Source of the DNA: Hesseltinella vesiculosa
Taxonomy: Eukaryota > Mucoromycota > Mucoromycetes > Mucorales > Cunninghamellaceae
Assembly: GCA_002104935.1 (NCBI GenBank)
Contig: MCGT01000015.1
Location: 124,001-188,000 of the forward strand
Direction: 5' to 3'
DNA: 64,000 bases
Shown here: positions 43,517 to 54,688 of the stretch, piece by piece
How the letters are laid out: each line of letters starts with the position of its first letter
Numbering within the stretch: the first letter of the stretch is position 1
Program-made: the position numbers and the translations under genes
The notes under the pieces: generated by a model
The model's database searches: none
What the model was told of the DNA's origin: nothing
The model's input: only the letters and a program-made list of their open reading frames with translations

Positions 43517-44940
43517 ATGAATGACTTGAAGCAGGTGTATGGGCTAGCAATTGCTAGCCGTGCCCTAACGATATGCCTTTCGATCTGCACGTATGTTATC
43601 TGTGGAAGCTATGATTCATCGGCAGAACTAGTGCTACCTGCGGAATCCCCTTGGTCCTTTCTAAACGTTTTTATTCGATGGGACGCCATTTACTTTATTC
43701 ACATTGCTCGCCATGGCTACGTTTATGAACAAGAAGCTGCCTTTTTCCCAGTTCTTCCCTACTTGACACACATCCTGTGTATTTCCGGTAAAGTCGATTA
43801 TCATTCTCAGCGGGGATCCGTGCCTAGCCTCGACTCATCATTTTTTTTGACAGTTTTCAAGCCTTTGCAGTCCATCCTTGGTGAACAATATACCCATGTG
43901 TTGGTGGGTGCCTTGATATCCAACGTTTCCTTTGTGGTGGCTGCCATTTTCTTATACAAGTAAGCTCACACAACCTTCTTCATTGTTGTTGACATGGTCA
44001 CTTTTTTTGCTTCGCTTTTTGCCAGGCTGACTCTTGCTCTGTATCCTTCCCAACCACATCTTGCCAAATGCTCAGCTTTTGCATTTTGCTTGTCCCTGCC
44101 GTCCATGTTTATGTCAGCCTTTTACACGGAATCGTTGTTTGCTGCACTCAGTTTTATGGGTATGTATGCTGCTGTCTCGCAGCATTACCTGGCGGCAGCT
44201 CTGATCTGGGCGATAGCCTCGGCAACGAGATCCAATGCTATCGTGTATGTTGGCTTTTTTGTTTATTTTTTGGTCTTGCGTAAACAGTCTTCATCTTGGG
44301 TAAGCAAAGTGCGAAACGCGCATGAGAAAGAAACACCTGGAACTCACCATGCGTTTTTTCGAGCTAGGCACGTCTTTTTGGTGTGATTCGTAGCGTCATT
44401 TATAGCGGCATCACCATGAGCGGCTTTTTATTAGTACAATATACAATGTATCAAGAGCACTGTCAAGACCACCCGCGACCATGGTGCCACGACCGCTTGC
44501 CTTTGGCTTATACGTTCATCCAGAAGGAGTACTGGAATAACGGTTTTATGGCCTATTATGAATTCAAACAGATCCCCAACTTCTTACTGGCGATGCCAAT
44601 CATTGGTCTCAGCGTGTTTGGCATTTACCAATATGCGTCGCAAGACTGGCGCAGCTGGCTGACACTTGGGCTGGCTACCAAGGACAATCGATCACCCTTC
44701 TATTACCTGTGGGCCTTTCTGCTCGTGTATGCTACCACTTGCATGCATGTGCAAGTCATCCTCCGTTTTTTCACCTCGCTTCCTCCCTTGTACTGGTACA
44801 TCGGTCATCTCTGGGCTGTGGGCTTGTCTGCAAACCACTCACCACGTCGACAAAGAGTGGCAAAGGGCCTCCTCCTGTACATGATTCTCTACAGCTTAAT
44901 CGGGACAATCCTCTTTGCCTGCTTCTTGCCTCCAGCATAG
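43517..44940 (+). CDS. GPI18: GPI mannosyltransferase 2 (PIG-V)
   Basis: Adds the second mannose to GPI-anchor precursors in the ER lumen. Exons 43517-43787, 43854-43959, 44026-44299 and 44368-44940 give 407 residues, typical for the family. It is polytopic: many hydrophobic segments alternate with short loops. Diagnostic blocks are FIRWDAIYFIHIARHGYVYE with the conserved acidic residue in the first luminal loop, EAAFFPVLPYL, SATRSNAIVYVGFF, EYWNNGFMAYYEFKQIPNFLLA and the His-containing C-terminal helices. The fourth exon is placed at 44368 because only that acceptor restores the frame. It is divergent from the U1-C gene, with 111 bp between starts. Confidence 0.92.
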
Positions 44941-45160
44941 ATTTCTTTGGATGTGGTTTTTCCGTGCATTTGCAAGTGACTGGTGAATAAATGACCGACC
45001 TCGTTGCACTGGCTGTTGCACCTGGCTGTTGCACGAGCGAAAGCATAGGTTCCTCCTCGTCAATGACGACTTACTGGTTATGCCTCCCTCTTTTGTTGGT
45101 AAAAAAAACATGGATGCTGTGATTGCATCGATTTTAATTTGGAACGAGGTCTAACGAGGT
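44941..45160. other. Convergent gap between GPI18 and the YbaK-like gene
   Basis: Contains a direct 11-bp repeat GAACGAGGTCT/AACGAGGTCTA near 45141-45163. Nothing else is recognised. Confidence 0.4.
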
Positions 45161-46108
45161 CTAATCTAAATTGGCTACCAAGCAGCCGGTCTTGTCAATA
45201 AAATCTTGAACAGGCACACCGATTTTCCAGTCCACATGGCCAGCACCGAGGAACATCACCGGCGGCTATCACAAGAAAGGAAGTTACATCTTTCCATTTT
45301 CACTCTTTCTTCTCATTCCTCAAAACTTACGTTCAATTGCAAAATACAGCCAGCTAAAATAATAGGCACGTTGCATTTCATACCAATGGCACACACACCG
45401 CCGGATTTGTAACCTGTCAGCTCGTACGAAACGTTTTCATCGGCCATTCTAAAGTTGTAATGTTTCTTGCTAATTGTGCGATTGTTGAGGTCGCGTGCAT
45501 AGTTCAGCAGTACTTGGGTGTTTACCGGTGTGTCGTACTAGTGACAAGCAAGTAGGTCAGTTGTCATTATTCATTCCTGTCGTCCATGTGCATTACTCGA
45601 GTGACGATGCAGTAATAACGCGAGTATAGGGGGTCGTCATAGTTGGTGTGGGTGCAGCGAGTGTTTTCCATGATCAGTGATTTGCACATGTGTGCTCGCG
45701 AGGGTGCCAGCACTCGAAAGGATCGTCGCTGCACTTCCCAGCTGTAGTAGTCTGACTCAACTTCGACAAACCGGCTGACAGCGGACAGACCAAGCGCATC
45801 GGCTCCATTAGACACCTAAAGAGAGATACGTGTAAGCACTGTTTCAAGACCACATCTACTGTACCTGAGTAACTGATTCAGGAGCGTCTTGCAGCACCGA
45901 GGGATCGCAGGTCGCTGGCCACAGACTTTGGTATTCTTTTTGGTAAGTGGCAAAGAGATCGTTGACGGCGGACGTCATGTCCTAAGAGAATGAAGGGCAT
46001 GGTAGGAAAATAGTGTTGAGCAAAGGATTGTATAAGTAGTTGTGGCTATTGCATTACCATCAGGGCTTTTTGTTGATGCAATGGCAAGTCAGCAACAGTG
46101 AGGGTCAT
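45161..46108 (-). CDS. YbaK/EbsC-type aminoacyl-tRNA deacylase domain protein
   Basis: Members of this family hydrolyse wrongly charged tRNAs in trans. Five exons (46058-46108, 45865-45981, 45597-45815, 45331-45537, 45161-45265) give 232 residues. The signature region is GYKSGGVCAIGMKCNVPIIL, corresponding to the conserved G-x-V-x-P-x-G strand of YbaK domains, and the C-terminus FLGAGHVDWKIGVP resembles the substrate-pocket strand and helix. The N-terminal half (SWPATCD-like region, YYSWEVQRRSFRVLAPSRAHMC) is a eukaryote-specific extension. The start codon is the only ATG before a T-rich leader. Substrate specificity cannot be read from the sequence. It is divergent from VPS18 by 167 bp. Confidence 0.75.
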
Positions 46109-46275
46109 GGTGGATCAAGAACGGCAGGAAAGGAAAAAGAAAAGGCCCCGCCTTTTTTTTTGCAGAGCAAGCTGATTTTTTTTTTTTTTTGAGCCAAAAA
46201 AGGGGGGCTCCTTTTTTACTTTCTTTTGCTTGTGCACATTCCCGTCATCACGTTACTTGCTGATACCTTTTAGAC

Positions 46276-49200
46276 ATGTCCCTTATTGATGACTTTATAG
46301 CGTCATCAGATACGGAGCACGGCCCAGCCGTCAACCTCTTCAATGATACGCGTATCGTTGCCAATGGCTATTCAGGTTTTGAAACTCTAGAAACCCCTCA
46401 GGTAGGCTCGCTCTTTATCGTTTCAAGTTGTACGATGGTGTATTCATTCATCGTTTTCCCTGTTGTACGATTGAATGGTTTAGTTGGATACAGGATATGT
46501 ATCGACAGGATTTGGTCAGATTGAGAAACCCATATTCTCTTTGGACTATGTGCAATTCCAGCTGCCTTCGACACTTGTCGACATGGCGGTCTCCAACAAT
46601 ATCCTCATCATTGCACTGGACATATTCCGTATCTTACGTATTGATCTGGACAACCCACTGGAAGTCGAAGGTAAAATGCAGCACTATTCCATTGTCCAAT
46701 CCCATGTTCACGCCTTGCCTTCTTTGACTTCCAACTGTAGACATCGAGATTGCACGCAAACCAAGCGACGGCAAGATAGAACGCATTTTTTTCGATCCTA
46801 CAGGCCGGCACTTGTTGATTACAACAGACCATGGTGAAAACTATTATTTATACGAAAAATGGCGCAAAGCCAAACACCTCAGCAAGCTCAAGGGCATGAC
46901 CATCACCTCCGTTGCCTGGAACAAACAGGCCACCCTCGCCGATCCATCCACCAAGGAGATCTTGTTGGGTACAAAGAAAGGTCTGATTTATGAAACCTTG
47001 CTGGAGCCCACCGATGAGTTCTTCCGCCGTGAACAGCGCTATTTGGAGCAAGTCTACTCCATCCACGAGTCCACCATGCCCATCACCGGCCTCCACTTTG
47101 AACAGTTCCCAGTGCACAATCGCAAATACTTTGTCCTTGCTACCACATCCACCCGCATCTACCAATTTGTCGGGTTTATCGGCAATGGATCCAACCCTGG
47201 CTCGCGATCACCCGTCATCAGCTACAACGATACCGATGACCAACGTACCATCACCTCAGCTACCACCACGACTGGGGAAAAGGCCATCTTTGAAGGCCTG
47301 TTTGCCAAGTACGACGTCAATCCAGGTGATCTTTAGGAAGAACGTAGGAAGAACAAGGTAACTGATTTATATTTATAAAAAAAACACAGGGTTCCAGGAA
47401 CTTCCGGGCGAACTGCCTCATAGTCAAGTCCATTTTTTCAGCAAGTTCCATGAACTACAGCAGCAAGGCGTGGCTCAGGTGTTTGCTTGGCTGACTGGCC
47501 CCGGCGTCTATCGAGGCGATCTGGTGTTTGGATCGCAAAATGTTGGCGACAGTGTTATTGACAACGTACAATTGCTACCGTAAGCCTACTGGGTCCTCTC
47601 GCTCGCATCGGCTGCTCATGCTTTTTAATCGTGTATTCCGACAGATACCCCACGAGTGCTACGGATGACGATGGGCCACAAGTGACGCCAGATTTTCCCT
47701 TGGCCATGGCCCTGACCGAATTCCATTACATTTTACTCTACAAAGATCGGGTACGAGCTATTTGCCAATTGAATGACCAAGTCGTCTATGAAGAAATCAT
47801 CCCCCTGGTAAATCTATCGCCCTCTCCCTCGAATTGGACGCTCATTTTTTTTCTTTTTTTTGGCAGAACCATGGGGAACAAGTGATTGATATGGCGGTGG
47901 ATGATATCAAAAAGACATTCTGGGTGTACACGTCACAATCCATCTATGAGCTCGTCATCAACAATGAAGAACGTGATGTGTGGAAGATGTACTTGGAAAA
48001 GAGCCAGTACAACATGGCGCTCCAGTATTGCAAAGACCCAGCGCAAAAAGACAAGGTGTACACAGCTCAAGCCAAAGACTACTTTGAACAGAAACGGTAC
48101 CAAATGAGCGCCCAATTCTTTGCTGAAAGCACCATGCCCTTTGAACATGTGACGCTGCAATTCATCGAACAAGATGAAATGGACGCTCTACGCGTGTACC
48201 TGAGCCACAAGCTGGACCGCCTGCAAAAAAAGGATCGATCCCAAAAGACAATGCTAGCGACCTGGCTGGTGGAGCTGTACCTATCAAAGTTGGATTCCCT
48301 CGATAATTGTGATGAAGACGAAGCTGAGTCCGACGACGATTACCATTCACCCTTTGCCGAACAGCGCCACGATGTCATGGATGAATTCCTTGCCTTTCTG
48401 GATAGCTACCACGCCCACCTGCACCCTCCCACTACATACCACCTCATGTCCAACCATGGCCGATCCCAGGCAACACTGCACTATGCCTCGCTCATCCGTG
48501 ACCATGACCGTATCATTCGCCATTGGATTGCCGAAAAACAATGGAAAAAGGCTTTGGAAGTCCTCAGCAAACAGGTGAGCAACAAGGGGGAAAAAAACGA
48601 GCTGTCACTCACCTCTCTGGGGCGGAATCGTTTGCAGAATAACAAGGAATTATTTTACCAATTCTCGCCAGTCCTGATGGAAAACGAGCCGCATGAAACT
48701 GTAAATGTTTGGATGCGCCAAACCACATTGAATCCTCGACGATTGATACCTGCCCTGCTCAACTATGATCATACCAAATTCTCCAATTTACCAGTAAGAC
48801 GCCCGTTTGATCTTAACACACCAATCCACAGCATCTCACTCCGCCTATCCCATCCTTTTATTTTCTACGCTTTAGAACCAAGCCATTCGTTACTTATCTT
48901 TTGTGGTCTCCACATTGGAGAACACCGATGCTGCCATTCACAACTTCCTCCTCACTCTTTATGCAACTCAGCCAACCAATGATGAATCTGCCCTTTTGTC
49001 ATTTTTGAAAAACGAGGTACGAGCCAGGAAAATTTTGCGGATGGGGAATGCACAGATTCACTTCTCTCTCCCCTTGTTTCAGGGACGCGATATGCAGTAC
49101 AACTTGGACTATGCTTTACGCTTATGCAACCAGCATGGCCGAACTCAGAGCTGCGTGCATATCTATGGTCAAATGGGTTTGTACGAGGAAGCCGTGCATC

Positions 49201-50258
49201 TGGCGTTGCAGGTAAAAAAAAAAAATGCATACTCTTACGACGTCTGACCCTTGGACTCCTGGTTCTCCGTTTTTTTCAGAATCATGATATTGAATTGGCA
49301 TGCATCAATGCTGACAAGCCCGAGGATGATGACGAGCTGCGTAAAAAGCTGTGGCTCACCATTGCCGAGCAAGTGGTCAAAGAATCCAAAGATATTAAAT
49401 CGTAAGTACCCAACCTTTCACTCTGTGGGATCAGATGAAGACTGACATCTTTGTTTATATCAGAACGATGCGATTCCTATCGGAAAGCCAACTGCTACAC
49501 ATTGACGATATCCTTCCCTATTTCCAAGACTTCAAAACCATCAGCGACTACAAACACGACATCTGCACTGCCCTGGAAGATTACAATCACCAGATCGAGG
49601 ATTTGAAGACCGAGATGGAAGATGCTACAAAAAATGCTGACAACATCCGCATCGATATTCAAGATCTCAAGAGCAGGTAATGCTAAAAAAAAAAAAAAAA
49701 GGGCAGCATGCAGCGGAACATGTGGAACTAACTCTTGCCTTTCTGCGCTGGGTCTAGATTTGGCTTGGTGAATCCCATAGAGCGGTGTTATATCTGTCAG
49801 CAGCCTCTCCTTGGACAACCGCTTTATTTATTCCCCTGCCAGCATGCGTTCCATGCCAACTGTATGATTCAACAGGTAACAGATCAAGCCATGACTCGAC
49901 CTATTTTGACGCCTTTTTGGGAGGATAGATTACCCCGTATTTACCACCCCGGACGATGCGACGCCTCACCCAACTGCTCGACCTTTTGGATGGAAAAAAG
50001 AAGTTGATGTCGCCGAAACCTGCACCTACGCCTCTCAGTAACAACTGGATCCAAGCGGCCACCGGCAACCTGTTCACAAACGATGCACCGACCGAGACTG
50101 CAGTAGCGAACGAAGACCATCGAGGTCAATGGCAAGAAGAGCTGGACGACCTGATTGCGGGAGAATGTGTCCTGTGCGGCGAAGTGATGATCCGGTCGGT
50201 GGACCAGCCGTTTGTGGCTGATGAAGAAGTCAATGCCATCCAAGATTGGGCTGTCTAA
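46276..50258 (+). CDS. VPS18: Vacuolar sorting protein 18 (CORVET/HOPS core subunit)
   Basis: A class C Vps subunit that tethers endosomes and vacuoles. About twelve exons, including 46276-46401, 46484-46670, 46741-47325, 47390-47579, 47645-47807 and a long exon from 47867, encode roughly 1,000 residues. The N-terminal beta-propeller includes FSLDYVQFQLPS and AVSNNILIIALDIFRILRI. The alpha-solenoid has clathrin-repeat-like helices (YNMALQYCKDP, RTQSCVHIYGQMGLYEEAV). The C-terminus carries a RING finger (CYICQQPLL...CQHAFHANC, then CVLCGEVMIRSVDQPF) and ends in a Trp-containing QDWAV. A coiled coil (DYNHQIEDLKTEMEDATK) precedes the RING. Acceptors for the second and last exons were chosen because they alone keep frame. 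Confidence 0.93.
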
Positions 50259-51892
50259 ACAACGTGTGTAATAATAAACCCACCCTCAACCCACAACTAC
50301 AACGCATTGTAGAGGAGAATGAATAGCTCTTCAATGACGGGAGCACAAAGGTTTTTTTTTTTCTTTGGACCGGATAAACTTCTGTGCGGCAGTTTATTCG
50401 AAAGCTTGGTAGTGTTACTCGCATAGTTTTGTACTTTTCTTCAGTAATTATGTAATGAGTGTCTAACCAAGTTGAGAACGATCTTGACTGTCTTAATGCC
50501 CAATGTCTCTTTTCGAATTTTATTGAAAAGAGGAGGGCTGGGGATTCAAACATCCTTTTATTCCAATTGAAATGAAAAACAGCTCTTCTCACATGACCAC
50601 ATGGCTAGGTCGTGCACTCGACAGACGAAAAAGAAGATGCCAAGAGGTTGGGTGAGTTAGGAGATTGTCCCATGGGAAACAAAGATGAAGCTCACAAAAG
50701 GAGAAAGGAGAAAAGGAGGTGCCACCGAGGCCGCTGCTCTGATAGCCCTAGGGACTTTTTTTTTTTTTGCAAGCTTGTTGCTTTTCACTATCGAAACAAT
50801 CCTTGAATGGGGGACAATCGAGGGGAAATAAAATAGGAACATTTTCTCATTTTGTGTTTGAACGTAGCAACAGTAAATTCGTTCTTGATCTCAATCAGAA
50901 AAAAAAAAAATGGCGGAGTCTGAACAAGGGGCAAGAGCCAAGAAAAAATTTTTTCATCGTCTAGGAATGAAAGATAATGACGTTTCCAAATCAACAGCCT
51001 CCCAACCCTGTCTGCCGAGGATGATGTTGCCCTGAACCTGGTTTTGGATAGGATGGACAAACCCTTTCAAAGGGAGGGAGGCAGCAAGCTGAATCGCCTG
51101 TTTCTCAGCAGATGCACAAGCCCCTCTGACTGTCTACGATGGGCAAAAAAATCGTGGAAGGAACTGGAGTGCAATCGTCAGGCCTCGATCTTTTTCGTAG
51201 TTGACCTACCTCATCTCTTAAATCATACGGAACTTTTTTTATATACCAAGACAGAAAATTTGGAAACTCTTGAGTATGATATGTATGTCCCTGTTTTTTT
51301 TTTAATCCAAAGTGAAGCAACAGTAGCATCCTGCCACCCTTTTGCCCCTCTTTTTTTCTGCCCGATTGCCTCATGTTTGAAACTGTGTATCCATGCCAAA
51401 CCTTGTGTGCTTCATGACCCCCTGGTGTAAAGGCCATTTTGAAAACGAACAAACCTCAACGTTGACGTGATTTTTACTCTTTCATCCACTTCAAAAATTA
51501 GACCGGCGTCTCCACCGAGGATTTTTTTTTTTTGTTAGCATCCATTGTTAAAAAGGATCGCTTCTTACCAAATCAAGTAATCCGTGCTCAAGCGCTTTTC
51601 TTGCCGCGCATGAAATCTCTTTCGTTTTTTTTTTACCCCTGAGTTTACTTGCAGAAGCCAAGAAAAAAAAAGGAGCTTTCCCTCTCATATCCCATCATGC
51701 CATCTTTTTTAAACTTTCTACATGGCACATAAACAGCTTGAATTCTTTTTCTTAGCCTTTTTTTCTCATTCTCTTCTCTTTGTTGATTCAACTCAGTTCA
51801 TTTCTTTTCATTCTTCTCATTTTTTGTTCCCATCCACTTTGACTTTCTTTTCCAAGCGTGCAAGCACTTCATTCTTTATTGATCCGATCATC
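50259..51892. other. Large gap between VPS18 and the RVxF-motif gene
   Basis: 1.6 kb with A/T homopolymers (50756-50768, 50901-50912, 51296-51303). Open stretches such as 51044-51430 have no domain and no supporting splice structure. CT-rich DNA at 51700-51890 is the likely promoter and leader of the next gene. No RNA gene or shared repeat was recognised. Confidence 0.45.
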
Positions 51893-52291
51893 ATGGCTTT
51901 TCTTTCAGAGACTTGGTACAAGATCACTCGGCAATTAAAACGACGACGCTCGTTTCAATCACAAGACTCAGGTCAAAGTGGCAAGGCTGTTCGATTTCAA
52001 GGTGTGAATGCGGTTTATTATACGCACAGTTCACTGGAATATGACCGTACACCAACAGCGGAGTCCAGCGAGACAGATATTGAAGACGATGAAGATGACG
52101 ACGATGACGACGAAGAGGAGGATGAGCCAGCAGCCGAACTGATCACCAGCAACGTCCAATGTGTTCCAACCAAACAACAGCGTATTGAAATTCCGTTCTT
52201 ACCAGCACACGACATCTTGCCCTGCTTGGAAGATGAGTGGCTTGCCGTTGACTCCTCTGTCTGGCATGAACTTGTCACCTCGTCATCCTAA
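51893..52291 (+). CDS. Small acidic protein with an RVxF-like PP1-docking motif
   Basis: A single exon of 132 residues, no introns. The ATG at 51893 opens MAFLSETWYKITRQLKRRR; an upstream hydrophobic extension in the same frame comes from the pyrimidine-rich leader and has no ATG closer than 51722. Residues about 31-36 read KAVRFQ, a fit to the RVxF docking motif for protein phosphatase 1, followed by VYYTHSSLEYDRTP. A run of acidic residues ([17 protein letters not shown]) fills residues 63-80. The C-terminus is LPCLEDEWLAVDSSVW. It may be a PP1 regulator, but this is inferred from short motifs only. Confidence 0.6.
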   Translation: MAFLSETWYKITRQLKRRRSFQSQDSGQSGKAVRFQGVNAVYYTHSSLEYDRTPTAESSETDIEDDEDDDDDDEEEDEPAAELITSNVQCVPTKQQRIEIPFLPAHDILPCLEDEWLAVDSSVWHELVTSSS

Positions 52292-53273
52292 TTATATTCT
52301 GACATGACCGTCTCTCCTTCGAGCCATCCTTTCTCATACAAAGGTCATCGCGAATGGTGCTTGCGGCGTCCATTTTTTTTTTTTTCATGCATCAACTCTA
52401 TTTGTTCAATATTTTTATGCAGCGGCAAGCATCACACCACTTTTTTTTTTTAGTCTCTATTTACGATAATCCTTATTAATCCACCTCGTATGATGATACC
52501 ACGGCTTGTACTGTATTTTTAGTCTCTCCATCCTTCTCCTTTTTTTTAATTAAAAAGCAAAGCTACCATGATCGCCATGACTCTGTTCAAGGTTATGCAA
52601 GAAAACGCTTTTCAAATGCATGATTTTTTGAATGGAGCGCTCTTGGGAGAGCCGGCTTGAGCAGTTGATATCCTAAAAAAATAAAAACTCCTGGGTATTG
52701 TGGAGTGTGTTGGCTTACCCCCTTTCAAATTTATTCCCTAGTATGGTGGATTTTGAGATGGTCTCACCAATGATAAAGGCAGCTGTCAGGATAGAAGAGG
52801 AAAGGGGGGAGCAGCGAGCAAAAAGATGTTTCAAAGGGGATGGACAAAAAAAAAATCTCCTTGTTGCATCATTCTACAGCAATGTCCATGTGACGAGCGA
52901 AAAAGAACGGTCGTTGACAATCCATTTTTATGTGGGGGGAGGTCACGGGGGAAGGGGGTAAGACACTTGGCTTTCCAAATTGGCCGCGACGGAGAGACCG
53001 GTCTGACTTTTTTTTGACGTGGTTTTTGGCTTTTTTTCCCGTTTGCTGCGGATCAAGGCCGTGTCGGATAAACATAACATCAGGCCATGCCCTTGTGAGA
53101 GTGATGAAGATGATGAACAACAGAAAGCTTTGAACAAAACATTTGTGAAGTAATGAAGCTGAAGAAAGGCGCACCGCGTGTGTCAAAAGTTCCCTGTGTT
53201 CCTTTTATTTCTAGATCAATGGGAAATCTGTGTGAGGCCGCGTTGAGCTGACTTGACCCTCGTTGCCCTTTTT
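52292..53273. other. Gene-free, homopolymer-rich gap
   Basis: About 1 kb with T tracts at 52373-52385 and 52442-52453 and no recognised gene. ORFs on both strands around 52700-53190 overlap each other and show no domains. Confidence 0.45.
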
Positions 53274-54340
53274 TTAAGCAGTGGAAAGCGAAGAGCATTG
53301 TGGATTTATCTACTTGCGTAGTTTTTTTTTTTTTTTTTTTTTTTGACCCGCACTCACTTGATCTAAACAATTGTTGGCCACACCCAAGAAGACAGTATCC
53401 TTGGCTTCAACAAGCTCTATCAATATTTCTATTGTTGTTCCCAGTGTCAATTCTGCTGTTCTCGCTGGATATAGGAGAACTTCGCCGACCAGCTGAGGAA
53501 CTAAGAAAAGTAGGGCAGTGATGGGTGAGCTTCTTGGTGTAGCGAATAAATCAAGCCAGTCTGTTTTACTAAATGAGAAGCGAGATGGTGATCACTGACC
53601 TCCAATAAATCAAGAAGATAGTGTCGTTCCAACGGCCAAGATAGCACTTGTTGTGATTCTGACTGCTAAACATAAAATGGCAGAAGAGAGGGAGAGAGAG
53701 AGAGCCACATCTTCAATCTTTTCCAATTTGGTGTGCCGTCATCCATCGAAGGCCTGTCATGAGCAGATTCAGTTTTGGCCAGGCCAAGCGCAGCTTGCTC
53801 CAACTCTTCAGCAAGGGTCGCAGCCATGTCTTTGACCTTCAATATCGTTTGGAAAAGTACCGGGAACAAACCCATGCTCTTCAGACTGCACACGACTTCT
53901 GCTTGACCAATCTGACAGACACGATAACTGTGTTGACCAAGGCGATGCATGACAAAAGTGTGGATTGTTCGGCCTGGTCATGAAGCAAAAAAAAAAAAAA
54001 AAAAAACGATTAACCGTCCTTGTCTAAAGGTCTAATTGTCTCAACCGCACTCGCACTCTTACCGGTGACCAGGATTCCCAGCACAAAAGGATTGTCGATC
54101 AGTCCAGCCAATGTCAAGATCATTTTTTTCATTTCCAAGCATAGTTTGACAAAGTCAGAAATGGGGGGTCGGCATGACTTTGAGGGCGGCTTCACATAAA
54201 CCATGAAGTCTGGTTTGTAGGTTTTATTAGCATCCTCTTTGGAAGACGCCAATCATAGATTGGCCCTATGAGATTAAAAAAAAGGATGTCAGTTTCCATG
54301 CTTTTTTTTTTTTTGTACCGGCGAACCACTGAGTTTCCAT
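53274..54340 (-). CDS. Unrecognised multi-exon gene
   Basis: Exons joined by eye: 54319-54340 (METQWFA), from about 54241 (EDANKTYKPDFMVYVKPP...FVKLCLEMKKMILTLAGLID), from about 53977 (GRTIHTFVMHRLGQHSYRVCQ...TILKVKDMAATLAEELEQAA), from about 53659 (QSESQQVLSWPLERHYLLDLLE), about 53504-53362 (LVGEVLLYPARTAELTLG...FLGVANNCLDQ) and a last exon ending in a TAA at 53274. The first two joins and the last two keep phase and use GT-AG. The join after the EELEQAA exon (ending near 53700) is not resolved. The product is helical and Leu-rich with no recognised family. Short exons and consistent amphipathic translation argue that it is real. Confidence 0.45.
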
Positions 54341-54688
54341 CAGCTTTGATGATGATTTTTATGAATTGAAATGAAGTGAAAATAAACACAGCAGCAAGTC
54401 AGTTACCGTAGAATCCTTCCACGTTTATTTTATCAAAATCGGAACTTTTTTTGAAACGGCTTTGTTTCAACTAAACTCAGCTGACAGCAGTCAAGTCAAA
54501 TCCACCTTCATTCTTTTTTTTTTTTTTGTGGTGGCAAACAGCTTTTTTTTTGTTACTTGGATATTAAAGGTGATTGTACACAAGGGAAGAGGGGCGAGGA
54601 AATGGGAGAAAGGAATACTGTATAGAAAAAGACAAATGTACAAGAGGCAGGTGGGGAGAGGGGGTTAAAAAAACAAAAAGTGGGCCAG
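54341..54688. other. Gap between the unrecognised gene and the STE20 kinase 3' end
   Basis: About 350 bp, A/T-rich, with T tracts at 54513-54527 and 54542-54551. Nothing else is recognised. Confidence 0.4.

Noticed and set aside
51044..51430. 128-codon open stretch in the VPS18 downstream gap
   Set aside because: Contains homopolymer-encoded Phe/Lys runs and has an equally long antisense frame; no domain.
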